Assembly (NCBI RefSeq): GCF_000374065.1 | Contig: NZ_KB893311.1 | Location: 154,460-218,459, forward strand | DNA length: 64,000 nucleotides | Direction: 5' to 3' | Source: Spirosoma luteum DSM 19990 | Lineage (GTDB): Bacteria > Bacteroidota > Bacteroidia > Cytophagales > Spirosomataceae | Shown: positions 1-7,020 of the stretch, in pieces | Layout of the letters: each line of letters starts with the position of its first letter | Numbering within the stretch: position 1 is the first letter of the stretch | Translations under genes and position numbers: made by a program | The notes under the pieces: model-generated | Seen by the model: the letters and a program-made list of their open reading frames with translations, nothing else | What the model was told of the DNA's origin: nothing | Databases searched by the model: none

Positions 1-310
1 TGACAAAGGCCACAATAACCTGACCATCGACGGGCTCCACTAGGCAGTCAACTACCAGAATGTCCCCGTCATCAATTCGTGAATTGAGTCGCGCACGAGG
101 ATTGACCATACTGTTTCCTTCGACCCAAACAAAATACGTATCGTCGGGATGGACGATACACAACTCATTCAAATCCAAAACGTTTTCCAAATAATCGGTA
201 GCCGGGGACGGAAACCCACAGTGGACTCGAGAAAGAAACAACGGTACTTTCAACCGACTTTTTATGCCAGCTTTTCTAATTGTAAAACGGGTTCGTACCC
301 TTGTTTTCAT
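1..310 (-). CDS. umuD: UmuD-like S24 peptidase (3' end cut by window edge)
   Basis: The minus-strand frame starts at ATG 308-310 and runs off the window after about 103 codons. It carries the UmuD signature: a cleavage-site region HCGFPSPATDYLE, where LexA/UmuD family members self-cleave between Cys and Gly, then the catalytic-serine motif GNSM and the downstream DDGDILVVD strand. The catalytic lysine lies beyond or close to the edge. UmuD is the RecA-activated accessory subunit of the error-prone polymerase UmuC (Pol V). A umuC gene would be expected just outside the window. Plasmids often carry umuDC-type loci. The family call is firm; the pairing with umuC is inferred. Confidence 0.88.
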   Translation of the reverse strand, partial: MKTRVRTRFTIRKAGIKSRLKVPLFLSRVHCGFPSPATDYLENVLDLNELCIVHPDDTYFVWVEGNSMVNPRARLNSRIDDGDILVVDCLVEPVDGQVIVAFV

Positions 311-418
311 AGGCTTTTAATATAACTAACTAATAATAATCGGGCTATTATATGTTAGTTGTATTATATTTCCTAATGTGAAGGCGTTTTTATGTAAATT
401 GGAGATAAAATACTGGCT

Positions 419-673
419 ATGACTCTTTATGAATTCAATGCACTTTCGTTTGATAACCAGCTAGCTTGTGCATGGGATAACGGTGCTTTTTTAATGACAA
501 GACGGGCCGGCCTATCCTACCTGTGTTTATACGCTATTGAGACTTTTTTTGTCGAAATTCGATACAGTCAGGATCTGAATCATATTACAGCCTGCCGCGC
601 GTTTCGCAGTACAATCCCCCTAGAATCTTACCTGGAAGAAATTCATCTGACTTTAGAAAGAAGCAATAATTAA
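419..673 (+). CDS. Small conserved hypothetical protein (84 aa)
   Basis: A short soluble protein of 84 residues beginning MTLYEFNALSFDNQLA. This opening resembles small proteins I know from many Spirosoma and Hymenobacter genomes and plasmids, whose function is unknown. It has no transmembrane segment and no recognisable catalytic motif. It lies on the strand opposite umuD, with about 110 bp of AT-rich DNA between them. The start ATG follows an in-frame upstream stop, and no other ATG is better placed. Function is not assigned. Confidence 0.6.
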   Translation: MTLYEFNALSFDNQLACAWDNGAFLMTRRAGLSYLCLYAIETFFVEIRYSQDLNHITACRAFRSTIPLESYLEEIHLTLERSNN

Positions 674-701
674 TTAGACCAACATTAACGCGCAAAAAAC
701 A

Positions 702-884
702 GTGAGGACCAAAAAGAAATCAACTACAATCAGTCAGGAGGACCTAGATCGTCAGTTACGGGAGCTTAGTAGCAGTTGGCATAAAATGACGGGTCGGAGC
801 ATTACCGGAGTTTTAGGTATGAAATCAGATGATACTGTTGGCGAGTTTTCTTTAATAATTGAGACCGACGAAATAGCTAACTGA
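702..884 (+). CDS. Small hypothetical protein (60 aa, GTG start)
   Basis: A 60-codon frame opening with GTG, 28 bp after the preceding gene and in the same direction. The product has a basic N-terminus (RTKKKS) and an acidic C-terminal half. No domain is recognised. Because it uses GTG and is short, the frame could be a chance ORF, but its tight spacing behind a likely gene supports a two-gene unit. Confidence 0.4.
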   Translation: MRTKKKSTTISQEDLDRQLRELSSSWHKMTGRSITGVLGMKSDDTVGEFSLIIETDEIAN

Positions 885-916
885 TACTAGTTATGTTTTA
901 GATTCTTTAATAAGCT

Positions 917-1263
917 ATGCCCTGTCTACACAAATTGGAAGACTATATGCGTGATCAACTATCCAAAGGCAATCAATGCTACTGTGTGGAAAGTGGTATT
1001 AATCCTACCAGTGGGTAGAGATGATCGACAGCGGATTACTGCACAAACAAGAATTGTAACGGTTTGGACGGTTGGCCGCTGCTATGCCCAACACAAATGA
1101 GGCTGGAAAACAACCCTGGAGTTAATACCGGGTCAGTGTGGATGAAATTGAGAATCGAACAGGCTTGGATCTGTTAACCAACGTTCCTTTGAACATCCAA
1201 ACCCTGCTTGAAGCGGAGGTAGATAAAGTCACTATTCAGTCTATTTACTTAGTTTCTCACTAA
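917..1263 (+). pseudogene. Decayed DNA/RNA non-specific endonuclease (NUC1 family)
   Basis: Three fragments in different frames together match the order of the NUC1 (EndoG-like) domain. From about 935 the frame reads LEDYMRDQLSKGNQCYCVESG, the helix and strand after the catalytic region. From about 1000 another frame reads LPVGRDDRQRITAQTRIVTVW. From about 1127 a third reads YRVSVDEIENRTGLDLL and ends at the stop at 1261-1263. Stops and frameshifts separate them, and the N-terminal catalytic DRGH block is missing. This is a gene remnant, not a working nuclease. The family assignment comes from motif recall, not from a search. Confidence 0.7.
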
Positions 1264-1368
1264 ATGCGGTTAGCGTATATAGAATACCGTTAGAAGAATC
1301 CTTTTTTTACAACAGAGCATAATAAAAATCAGCTATTACAGCATTAATGTGCCATAACCCCCATTTTT

Positions 1369-1482
1369 CACTACACTTATTTACAACGAATTTTAATCAG
1401 GATTAAGGGGGAGTGGATTTTCATAACTATCTGATATATAGCAATTTGCCTTGGCGAGTTGGCCTATTTGTTTGTATCTTTA
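1369..1482 (+). promoter_or_regulatory. Repeated promoter module, copy 1
   Basis: CACTACAC at 1369-1376, a G-box (GGATTAAGGGGGA) near 1400-1412, and a -7-like box TATCTTTA at 1475-1482, 68 nt after the GGGG. The layout matches ten other copies in the window. The first good ATG downstream is at 1513, so it probably drives that gene. Confidence 0.7.
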
Positions 1483-1512
1483 TACAAGTTAAAACGCCGA
1501 AGCGCTAATCTA

Positions 1513-2073
1513 ATGATTAACTCTGACCTGTATGCAATAGCCCAGATTGGGCTGGAATTGAAGATAGTAGAAACGTTTAAACCACTTCCAACACCTGAAG
1601 CCCTGACTTCTTTTCTGAAGGGTGAGACGGATTGGGTAAGTTATGAACCGCGTATAGTTGAAATCGTTGAGGAATTGAATAAAAAAATGGGCATTGCCTA
1701 TAATTACCACGTTGCAGAAGCGGCTAAACTACTTGGTATGGAGGGTTCTGGACTTGACACACTGGTCTATAACAACCAGAAGTACCGGGATGCCGAGCAT
1801 AAGATTGAACGGTTCAACGTCCATTTGAATGCCATACAGGAAGAAGGTTTTTGCTTGTTGACTCAGGCCCAAGCTGACAAGTTGCTTGTCGATAAGTGCC
1901 TTGTAGAGATATATTTAACACCAAACCAGCGAATCAGCGCCAGGCTTATTAAAACTATCGCAAACGGGTACTGTTGGAGGATACCCCGCTATAAAACCAG
2001 AGGGTATGCGGCTAACCTAGAAACGCAATACGTTAAACTACCTGCCCTCAATCAGAAATCGTCCAAAGTGTGA
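1513..2073 (+). CDS. Hypothetical protein (186 aa)
   Basis: A soluble protein of about 186 residues. A longer frame opens with TTG at 1459, but that codon lies upstream of the TATCTTTA promoter box, so ATG 1513 (MINSDLYAIAQIG) is the likely start. The central part (residues about 60-110) is rich in charged helix-forming residues, and the C-terminus ends in a basic stretch. I do not recognise the family. It is followed by a long perfect palindrome and then by an IS3-family element, so the downstream neighbour may have been separated from it by the insertion. Confidence 0.55.
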   Translation: MINSDLYAIAQIGLELKIVETFKPLPTPEALTSFLKGETDWVSYEPRIVEIVEELNKKMGIAYNYHVAEAAKLLGMEGSGLDTLVYNNQKYRDAEHKIERFNVHLNAIQEEGFCLLTQAQADKLLVDKCLVEIYLTPNQRISARLIKTIANGYCWRIPRYKTRGYAANLETQYVKLPALNQKSSKV

Positions 2074-2099
2074 CCGTTAATAGAACAAGATTGTAAAGG

Positions 2100-2133
2100 A
2101 ATCACGGTGTCAAAAATTTTTGACACCGTGATT
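2100..2133. repeat. Long perfect palindrome, copy 1 of GTGTCAAAAATTTTTGACAC
   Basis: A 34-bp perfect palindrome with the shared 20-bp core at 2107-2126 and private flanking arms AATCACG / CGTGATT. The same core occurs at 4431-4450, 13709-13728 and 24001-24020, each time in an intergenic gap behind a plus-strand stop codon. It may be an operator or a structured RNA end. Confidence 0.85.
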
Positions 2134-2199
2134 TTGAGCATTACCAGAATTTTTGAAAACCTGGGGTGGTTCGATTTAGCGGCACACTGAATTTGCAAG

Positions 2200-3006
2200 T
2201 TAAGTGTGATACTCATTCTCAAACTGTTCCGGACTTTTGTAGCCCAGCGACGAGTGCTTCCGCACTCGATTGTAGTAGCATTCGATGTACTCAAAAACTT
2301 CTGTGCGGGCATCGTCCACGCTCAGAAAACAACCTCCCTCCAATAATTCCGCCTTCAGGCGGCTCCAGAACGACTCGGCGAAGGCGTTGTCGTAAGGATC
2401 GTCAGCCCGGCTCATGCTGGGCCTGATGCGCCATAAACTCACCAGTTCTCGCAACTCATTGGACACGTACTGACCGCCACGATCAGAATGGACTATCAGC
2501 CCACTCGCCGGTTGACGGACCTGAAGAGCCGCTCGCAACGGCACGATTACAAGTGCATCCTCCATGTTGTCATCAACCCGCCAACTCACCACTCGACGTG
2601 AGTATAAATCCATCCAGGCCCCCAAGTAAGCCCATTCACCGTTGGCCAATGGCAGATAAGTAATGTCGCTTACCCACACCAAATTAGGGGCCACTGGAAA
2701 TGATAAGTCTAACAATAGATTCGGCCAATACCCTTTATTATGGGTGCTATCGGTTGTCCGGGGCACAAACGACTTTGGCTGAATAGGCTGTAAGTCAGCT
2801 GCTTTCATTAGTGTCCTGACCTGTTGTCGGCCTAATTGATGCCCCTCATCTTGAAGTTGGGATACAATTCGTCGGCTACCATATCGCCGTTTATGTTCCC
2901 GAAAAACGCGCTCCACTAATGCCTTATTCACTTCTTTTTTAGGCGTTAGCTGATAAGTTTGTCCCCGTTGGTATCGGTAGTAAGCCGTTCGGCTCACGCC
3001 CATCAC
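2200..3006 (-). CDS. IS3-family transposase OrfB (rve integrase core)
   Basis: A 268-residue DDE recombinase part. Residues about 1-60 hold an HTH_21-like region with TAYYRY. The retroviral-integrase fold follows, with first Asp in VWVSDITYLP, second in IVHSDRGGQYVS, and the Glu in NAFAESFWSRLKAELL. The C-terminus has YNRVRKHSSLGYKSPEQF, typical of IS3/IS150 relatives. The frame is open upstream of the listed ATG, so the active enzyme is probably an OrfAB fusion made by -1 frameshifting. A run of seven A residues then G on the minus strand (3098-3105) near the end of orfA is the expected slippery site. Confidence 0.95.
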   Translation of the reverse strand: MMGVSRTAYYRYQRGQTYQLTPKKEVNKALVERVFREHKRRYGSRRIVSQLQDEGHQLGRQQVRTLMKAADLQPIQPKSFVPRTTDSTHNKGYWPNLLLDLSFPVAPNLVWVSDITYLPLANGEWAYLGAWMDLYSRRVVSWRVDDNMEDALVIVPLRAALQVRQPASGLIVHSDRGGQYVSNELRELVSLWRIRPSMSRADDPYDNAFAESFWSRLKAELLEGGCFLSVDDARTEVFEYIECYYNRVRKHSSLGYKSPEQFENEYHT

Positions 3007-3068
3007 CTGACAAAGTGTTTCGACCGCAAACGCACCAACTAGGCTCTGAATCAGGTTATACCGCTGCG

Positions 3069-3362
3069 TTAAGTCGCTCGACTGAAAATACTCAAGGCTT
3101 TTTTTAAGATTTCGCGCTCGGTCTCCAATTGCCGCACTCGATCCCTCAACTGCTGATTTTCAATGGTCAAATCGCCAGTCAGGTGATTACTTTTCTTACC
3201 CACTTGGTTTACACTCTTCCATCGGTAGATGATATTTTCGGAAATGCCCAGGGCGTTGGCAATGTAGGCTGGCGTTTGCCCACTGGCCAGCATTTTGAGG
3301 ACTTCGGTTTTGAAGTCGGCATCATACTTACGCCGTGTTTTTGTGTGTTTTTCGGACTGCAT
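3069..3362 (-). CDS. IS3-family transposase OrfA (HTH)
   Basis: A 97-residue protein with a helix-turn-helix (KTEVLKMLASGQTPAYIANALGIS region, residues about 18-50) followed by a leucine-zipper-like coiled coil (residues about 65-90), the classical layout of IS3 OrfA proteins that bind the inverted repeats. Its stop lies just after the A7G slippery run, from which translation can shift into the orfB frame. It sits inside the inverted repeats at 2162-3412. Confidence 0.92.
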   Translation of the reverse strand: MQSEKHTKTRRKYDADFKTEVLKMLASGQTPAYIANALGISENIIYRWKSVNQVGKKSNHLTGDLTIENQQLRDRVRQLETEREILKKALSIFSRAT

Positions 3363-3504
3363 GGCCTTGCGAAGTTAAGCAAATCCGTGTGCCGGTAAAC
3401 CCGACCATCTCAACCAGTCATTGATTAATTATACTAAAAAACATCATCATGTACCACATAGTCTAGATTACCAAGTATCGAAAACATAAAAATGATTAAG
3501 TCAT

Positions 3505-4152
3505 ATGGACTACCCAAAACCACTTTTGCTACGTTATCCGTATTATCTAGATCCTCATGTATTGAACTCGCTTAAGGGAGGCTTAGCTGTTCTAATAAGC
3601 GAAAGTAATCAACTTGTGATCCAGGGTTCCGTGTTTACCTCAGATAATCTGCTGCCCGTTGGTGAAGAGGGTACAATCTGGCCAAGTCGGTTTCATGCTG
3701 AGTTGTATTTAAAGAAAGACCTGCAAGAGTTTCAAGTCTGGCAAAAGGAGCATAATCGGTTGAAAGAGCAACAGCAGACACAGCTCCGAATCCAAAAGGC
3801 GCAGGCCCGTCAGGAAGCTTCGGACGAGTTTTATCGTAGGCATCCTATTCCGTTCGCTTTCTCGATCGAAATAAAAGAGGCCTTGAGCGGATTAAGTGCC
3901 AGCAGTTGGGGCGATGGCCAGAAACGCAATACAGTTTATCACATCTATACCCAGGAAGAAGTAAGATTAGGTCGTTTGTACCGGCCAAAAGGCGAATTTT
4001 TGTGTAGTCCTGTTAAAAGCCGTTCAGGAGCCAATTGGAGTGATTCACTGGGCAAAGACAGCCACTGCCTAGACGCTGACGGCATTAAACAAGTACCAAC
4101 CTGTAAACGCTGTCTGGATATTCTTAAGCGCTTCTCAAAAACTAGTGTGTAA
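3505..4152 (+). CDS. Hypothetical protein with coiled coil (215 aa)
   Basis: A 215-residue soluble protein. Residues about 70-115 are a Gln/Lys/Glu-rich stretch that looks like a coiled coil. Near the C-terminus lies a cysteine/histidine group (HCLDADGIKQ, then TCKRCLDIL), with spacing that could bind zinc but matches no family I know. The gene begins about 90 bp after the IS3 element, so its native promoter may have been displaced. It is followed closely by the gene at 4166. Confidence 0.55.
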   Translation: MDYPKPLLLRYPYYLDPHVLNSLKGGLAVLISESNQLVIQGSVFTSDNLLPVGEEGTIWPSRFHAELYLKKDLQEFQVWQKEHNRLKEQQQTQLRIQKAQARQEASDEFYRRHPIPFAFSIEIKEALSGLSASSWGDGQKRNTVYHIYTQEEVRLGRLYRPKGEFLCSPVKSRSGANWSDSLGKDSHCLDADGIKQVPTCKRCLDILKRFSKTSV

Positions 4153-4165
4153 TTCATACTACTTT

Positions 4166-4420
4166 ATGAATTCAGATACAGACCAACCAGACCCCAGCAT
4201 GGAGCCTATACAGGTTGCCTGCGAAAAAATGATTTACGACCTATACATACAAAATCAGCCTGGTTTGGTTGCATCCATTGATCAGTTAATCCGGATGGGA
4301 CACAGTCCAACCCATATTGCTAATCGTGTTAAATCGATAATTCCGGTAATTAGCCAGGTGAATAATCACGTATTTTTAATAGCTATGTATTTACTCAGAC
4401 GTCAACTTTCCAGTAACTAA
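4166..4420 (+). CDS. Small hypothetical protein (84-91 aa)
   Basis: A short frame that could start at GTG 4145, overlapping the previous gene, or at ATG 4166 (MNSDTDQPDPSMEPIQ). The ATG is preferred because it avoids the overlap. The body is helical, with DLYIQNQPGLVASIDQLIRMGHSP, and no motif is recognised. It is followed after 2 bp by the second long palindrome. Function unknown. Confidence 0.5.
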   Translation: MNSDTDQPDPSMEPIQVACEKMIYDLYIQNQPGLVASIDQLIRMGHSPTHIANRVKSIIPVISQVNNHVFLIAMYLLRRQLSSN

Positions 4421-4422
4421 AC

Positions 4423-4458
4423 CTTGGCTGGTGTCAAAAATTTTTGACACCAGCCAAG
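4423..4458. repeat. Long perfect palindrome, copy 2
   Basis: A 36-bp perfect palindrome with core GTGTCAAAAATTTTTGACAC (4431-4450) and outer arms CTTGGCTG / CAGCCAAG. The arms differ from copy 1 but are still perfectly complementary, which argues that pairing itself is selected. Confidence 0.85.
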
Positions 4459-4493
4459 TGGATTCGTCAGCCAGGTAAGGAGCGAGATTTATT

Positions 4494-4622
4494 CACTACA
4501 CAAAACACTACACACCACTAAACGTATACTAAACACAAGGGATTAAGGGGAAAAGGGTGTTTTAGAAGGTTTATTTAACCCCTAAAATCGCTTGCAATGA
4601 CTATATGATCGTCGTAAATTAG
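4494..4622 (+). promoter_or_regulatory. Repeated promoter module, copy 2
   Basis: Two CACTACAC motifs (4494-4501, 4506-4513), the G-box GGGATTAAGGGGAAAAGGG at 4539-4557, and a weak TAAATTAG at the expected distance (about 4615). It precedes the gene at 4649. Confidence 0.6.
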
Positions 4623-4648
4623 CTAATAATCAAACAGTTAGCAAATTT

Positions 4649-5095
4649 ATGAACGCCTACTTAATTGATCCCGCAACCCGTACCATTTCACCAGTCGAAA
4701 CGGACTTTTCGCTACCAAGCATTTATAATTTGCTCGGTTGCAGCCTGATTAGCAGTGCGGCAGGACAAACGAATGGTGATGTGCTGTTCGTCGATGATAA
4801 TGTGTCAGATGATGAGCATGAAGCGTTCCGGTTTGGTACCTGGGAAATATACTCGAAAGCCCTGGTAGTTGGTACTGACCGCTCCGGCGAAACGGTTAGC
4901 CCAAAAAATCCGATTGAGTTGTATGAAACTCAGATCGATTGGTTAGGAGCAAAAATGTTTGAACCCAACGTTGCGTTCTTATCTTTTCCGGAAAGTGCAC
5001 GCCTAGAACGTGATGCAGAAGACCGCATGGCTACCAGTTTACAGGAGAATCTTGATTGGTGGGATGCTTTCCTGAAACGAAATAAAATTGATTAA
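4649..5095 (+). CDS. Acidic hypothetical protein (148 aa)
   Basis: A 148-residue acidic protein beginning MNAYLIDPATRTISPVE. This opening (a short description of the protein's own 'ID') resembles proteins common in Bacteroidota plasmids, but I cannot name a family. Asp/Glu-rich stretches are seen near residues 50-60 and 120-140, and there is no membrane segment. It is preceded by promoter module copy 2 and followed by a hairpin at 5102-5124. An acidic small protein in this setting could be a DNA mimic, but that is a guess. Confidence 0.55.
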   Translation: MNAYLIDPATRTISPVETDFSLPSIYNLLGCSLISSAAGQTNGDVLFVDDNVSDDEHEAFRFGTWEIYSKALVVGTDRSGETVSPKNPIELYETQIDWLGAKMFEPNVAFLSFPESARLERDAEDRMATSLQENLDWWDAFLKRNKID

Positions 5096-5101
5096 AAGTA
5101 G

Positions 5102-5124
5102 CCCCTAACCATAGAGGTTAGGGG
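5102..5124 (+). terminator. Hairpin after gene 4649 (possible terminator)
   Basis: Perfect 9-bp stem CCCCTAACC / GGTTAGGGG with a 5-nt loop, 6 bp after the stop codon. There is no T-run behind it, so termination is only probable. Confidence 0.55.
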
Positions 5125-5161
5125 TCACCTAAAAAGTAGCTAAACCCATTCAAAAAGTGTC

Positions 5162-5482
5162 ATGCAAACAACAGGAAAAACCTTTCGATTTAACAGCCCT
5201 GTTAACTGGGAACACAGTTCAGGCGCAGTAGCGACGATCAGCCAGGACACAGCATCAACGTTGGAGTTTTTTACGAAAGAGGGTACTATCCCATCTACGG
5301 GCTATGGTCAGATCGAGTGGACCTTCACGGACGATTCACAGCAGCCCCGCATTGAACACATCGGTATCTGGTGGACCAACGATAATCTTGATGATTACGA
5401 CGGGGTATTTGAGTTGCCTAAACAGGCTATCGAATTTATCCAGAGTTTTGGCCTGCAAGTTGGACCGGATTTTACCCGTTAA
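5162..5482 (+). CDS. Hypothetical protein (106 aa)
   Basis: A 106-residue protein rich in aromatic and acidic residues (TGYGQIEWTFTDDSQQ, HIGIWWTNDNLDDYDG), suggestive of a small beta-rich fold. No signal peptide or membrane segment is seen. It is followed after 20 bp by a broken DUF5618-type gene. Family not recognised. Confidence 0.5.
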   Translation: MQTTGKTFRFNSPVNWEHSSGAVATISQDTASTLEFFTKEGTIPSTGYGQIEWTFTDDSQQPRIEHIGIWWTNDNLDDYDGVFELPKQAIEFIQSFGLQVGPDFTR

Positions 5483-5502
5483 TTCTTATTTTTGATTGTA
5501 TT

Positions 5503-5908
5503 ATGAACTCGGTACAGGAAGCCAGGCGCTATATGGACAATGCCCGCGAACTTACGGGAGAAAGCCGGGAAACAAAATGGTCAATATCACGATCGTAAAT
5601 ACGTCCGTGTGGCGGGTAACACGGCTTACAATGGTATTCTTGTCGCACTGGATAGCCTTTTAGAAGAAAAGAAAAAAGGCCGTAAAGATCCGGGCCCGCA
5701 GCGGCGTACCGTGCCGGGCGGTGACGTGGTATAAATCGCAGTTGGCTAAACTGGATAAACGGCTGTTAGATATTTTTGTACTGGCTTATGATACGCTTCA
5801 TTTAGCGTTAGGGTACGATGGCAATTTAGACGCAGATGTAGCGCAGGCGGGCTTAAAAAGGCTGAAACGATTATCAATTGGGTCGAACAGCGAACGACTA
5901 CCGTTTAA
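5503..5908 (+). pseudogene. Frameshifted DUF5618-type gene
   Basis: The expected protein is spread over frames. ATG 5503 gives MNSVQEARRYMDNAREL. The frame then shifts to REKAGKQNGQYHDRKYVRV (from about 5548) and on to ALDSLLEEKKKGRK. After a short extra segment another frame gives TWYKSQLAKLDKRLLDIF and LGYDGNLDADVA. The last part (IINWVEQRTTTV) is in yet another frame, ending with the stop at 5906-5908. This order matches the small helical DUF5618 family of Bacteroidota. At least three frame changes in 400 bp make it a pseudogene unless the assembly is faulty. Confidence 0.7.
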
Positions 5909-5914
5909 GTGAAA

Positions 5915-5947
5915 ATCCATTCAGCTTCTACTAAAGACTGAATGGAT
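5915..5947. terminator. Hairpin between convergent genes
   Basis: A 10-bp perfect stem ATCCATTCAG / CTGAATGGAT with a 13-nt loop, placed between the plus-strand DUF5618 remnant and the minus-strand lipoprotein gene. It may act on either transcript. A CACTACAC motif (5954-5961) follows without a G-box. Confidence 0.55.
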
Positions 5948-5987
5948 CTGGATCACTACACGAATGCTACTTAGACACTAGACTTCA

Positions 5988-6629
5988 CTACTTCAGTATG
6001 CCAGGAGATTCACGGGCAAAAATGAATTGACCGATCTGCCGTATATCATTAACCGTAATTCCCGAAACATCGTTGATATAAGGTATGTATCGATCAGCGT
6101 AGGGTGAAGCCGTTCCATACACGTAACCAATATTAATTCGAAACCGAAAATCCGTTTTCGTTGGATACGCCAACCGTTCAACCATCACACGTACGTTGCC
6201 AGGAGCCGAAAATTTGTCCTGAAGGTACCAGACGCCATAGATATATCCAGCCGCATTGTTGCTGTTACCCGAAAAATTGGCGTATGAGAAACTTCCTAAA
6301 GGAGTCTTCTGAAACGTAGGTCCGGTACCACTCCCATCAATGTATAATTTAAGCGAATCAGTACCGCTTGGCTCAATAAGGAGTTTATAATTACCCGTAA
6401 TTGCTTTAGGGTCGGGCGTGAATGCATAATCCTGGCCCTCAATGGTTGGTACATGATTACCTGCCCATTTAATGTAAACAGCCGGAAATTCACCAGACAA
6501 ATAAACTTTAGGATCGGATGAATTGACTAATACAGTCTCCGAGGTTACGGGATCCTCCCCTCCCCCTTTTTTACAACTTAAGTTAACTGCAATCAGAGTC
6601 AGAAAAAGAATAAGTCGGTACGATTTCAT
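5988..6629 (-). CDS. Putative lipoprotein (213 aa)
   Basis: The start is chosen at ATG 6629 (MKSYRLILFLTLIAVNLSC), which gives a type II signal peptide with lipobox LSC-K at the cysteine about residue 19. The longer frame with nine extra residues would spoil the signal. The mature part is Gly/Ser/Tyr-rich and probably a beta-sandwich exported to the membrane. CKKGGGEDP after the cysteine is a common Bacteroidota lipoprotein linker. It is the only minus-strand gene in the first 27 kb after the IS element, and nothing nearby indicates its role. Confidence 0.65.
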   Translation of the reverse strand: MKSYRLILFLTLIAVNLSCKKGGGEDPVTSETVLVNSSDPKVYLSGEFPAVYIKWAGNHVPTIEGQDYAFTPDPKAITGNYKLLIEPSGTDSLKLYIDGSGTGPTFQKTPLGSFSYANFSGNSNNAAGYIYGVWYLQDKFSAPGNVRVMVERLAYPTKTDFRFRINIGYVYGTASPYADRYIPYINDVSGITVNDIRQIGQFIFARESPGILK

Positions 6630-6656
6630 GATGCATTTTTCCAGTTGAATGTACAA

Positions 6657-7020
6657 CAGCCCTAAAATTGATATCCAAATGCATTAGTTACTATAACCTC
6701 TGACAAAACACTTATCAAACGGAGCAGTCAGAAGCCCTGTTTAGCGGCTTGACTTGACAAAAACCAAGTCGGTCCCACTCAAATCAGGCTACAAACATAC
6801 CCAGTTCACCCAGATGAATTTTTGGTGGATAAAAAAAGATGAAGGGGATGAAGCCGTTTTCTTATATATGACTTTAATTTCTAATTTGCGAAAATTATTC
6901 GTATATTGGAGTCACAAACAGGGATGAACGCAAAAGCGTTTTTCGGGCAATTGCTGTACATAAAACATCAGAAAGTAGCTGCCTTGAGCCATCAACATGT
7001 GTAATTAAGCAACATCGGAC
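6657..7020. promoter_or_regulatory. Divergent intergenic region with a weak promoter-module variant
   Basis: These 364 bp separate the lipoprotein gene from the helicase gene. A GAAGGGG box (about 6841-6847) and TATATTGG at 6902-6909 resemble the repeated promoter module, but the spacing is 58 nt instead of 66-69. A 26-codon frame at 6924 (MNAKAFFGQLLYIK) could be a leader peptide, or may be chance. Confidence 0.35.

Larger units (their letters stand above)
2162..3412 (-). mobile_element. IS3-family insertion sequence (about 1251 bp)
   Basis: Two overlapping-type minus-strand ORFs (orfA, orfB) lie between imperfect terminal inverted repeats. The left end reads TGGGGTGGTTCGATTTAGCG and the right end, on the minus strand, TGAGATGGTCGGGTTTACCG. 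Both then share CGGCACAC. A 3-bp direct repeat ACC flanks the element (2159-2161 and 3413-3415), matching the 3-5 bp duplications of IS3 elements. It appears intact and possibly active. It lies between a palindrome and gene 3505 without breaking a recognisable ORF. Confidence 0.88.

Noticed and set aside
5949..5965. CACTACAC near 5954 as another promoter-module copy
   Set aside because: No G-box follows on either strand at the expected distance.
6841..6909. A twelfth promoter module upstream of the helicase gene
   Set aside because: The G-box and TATATTGG are 58 nt apart instead of 66-69; kept only as a weak intergenic note.
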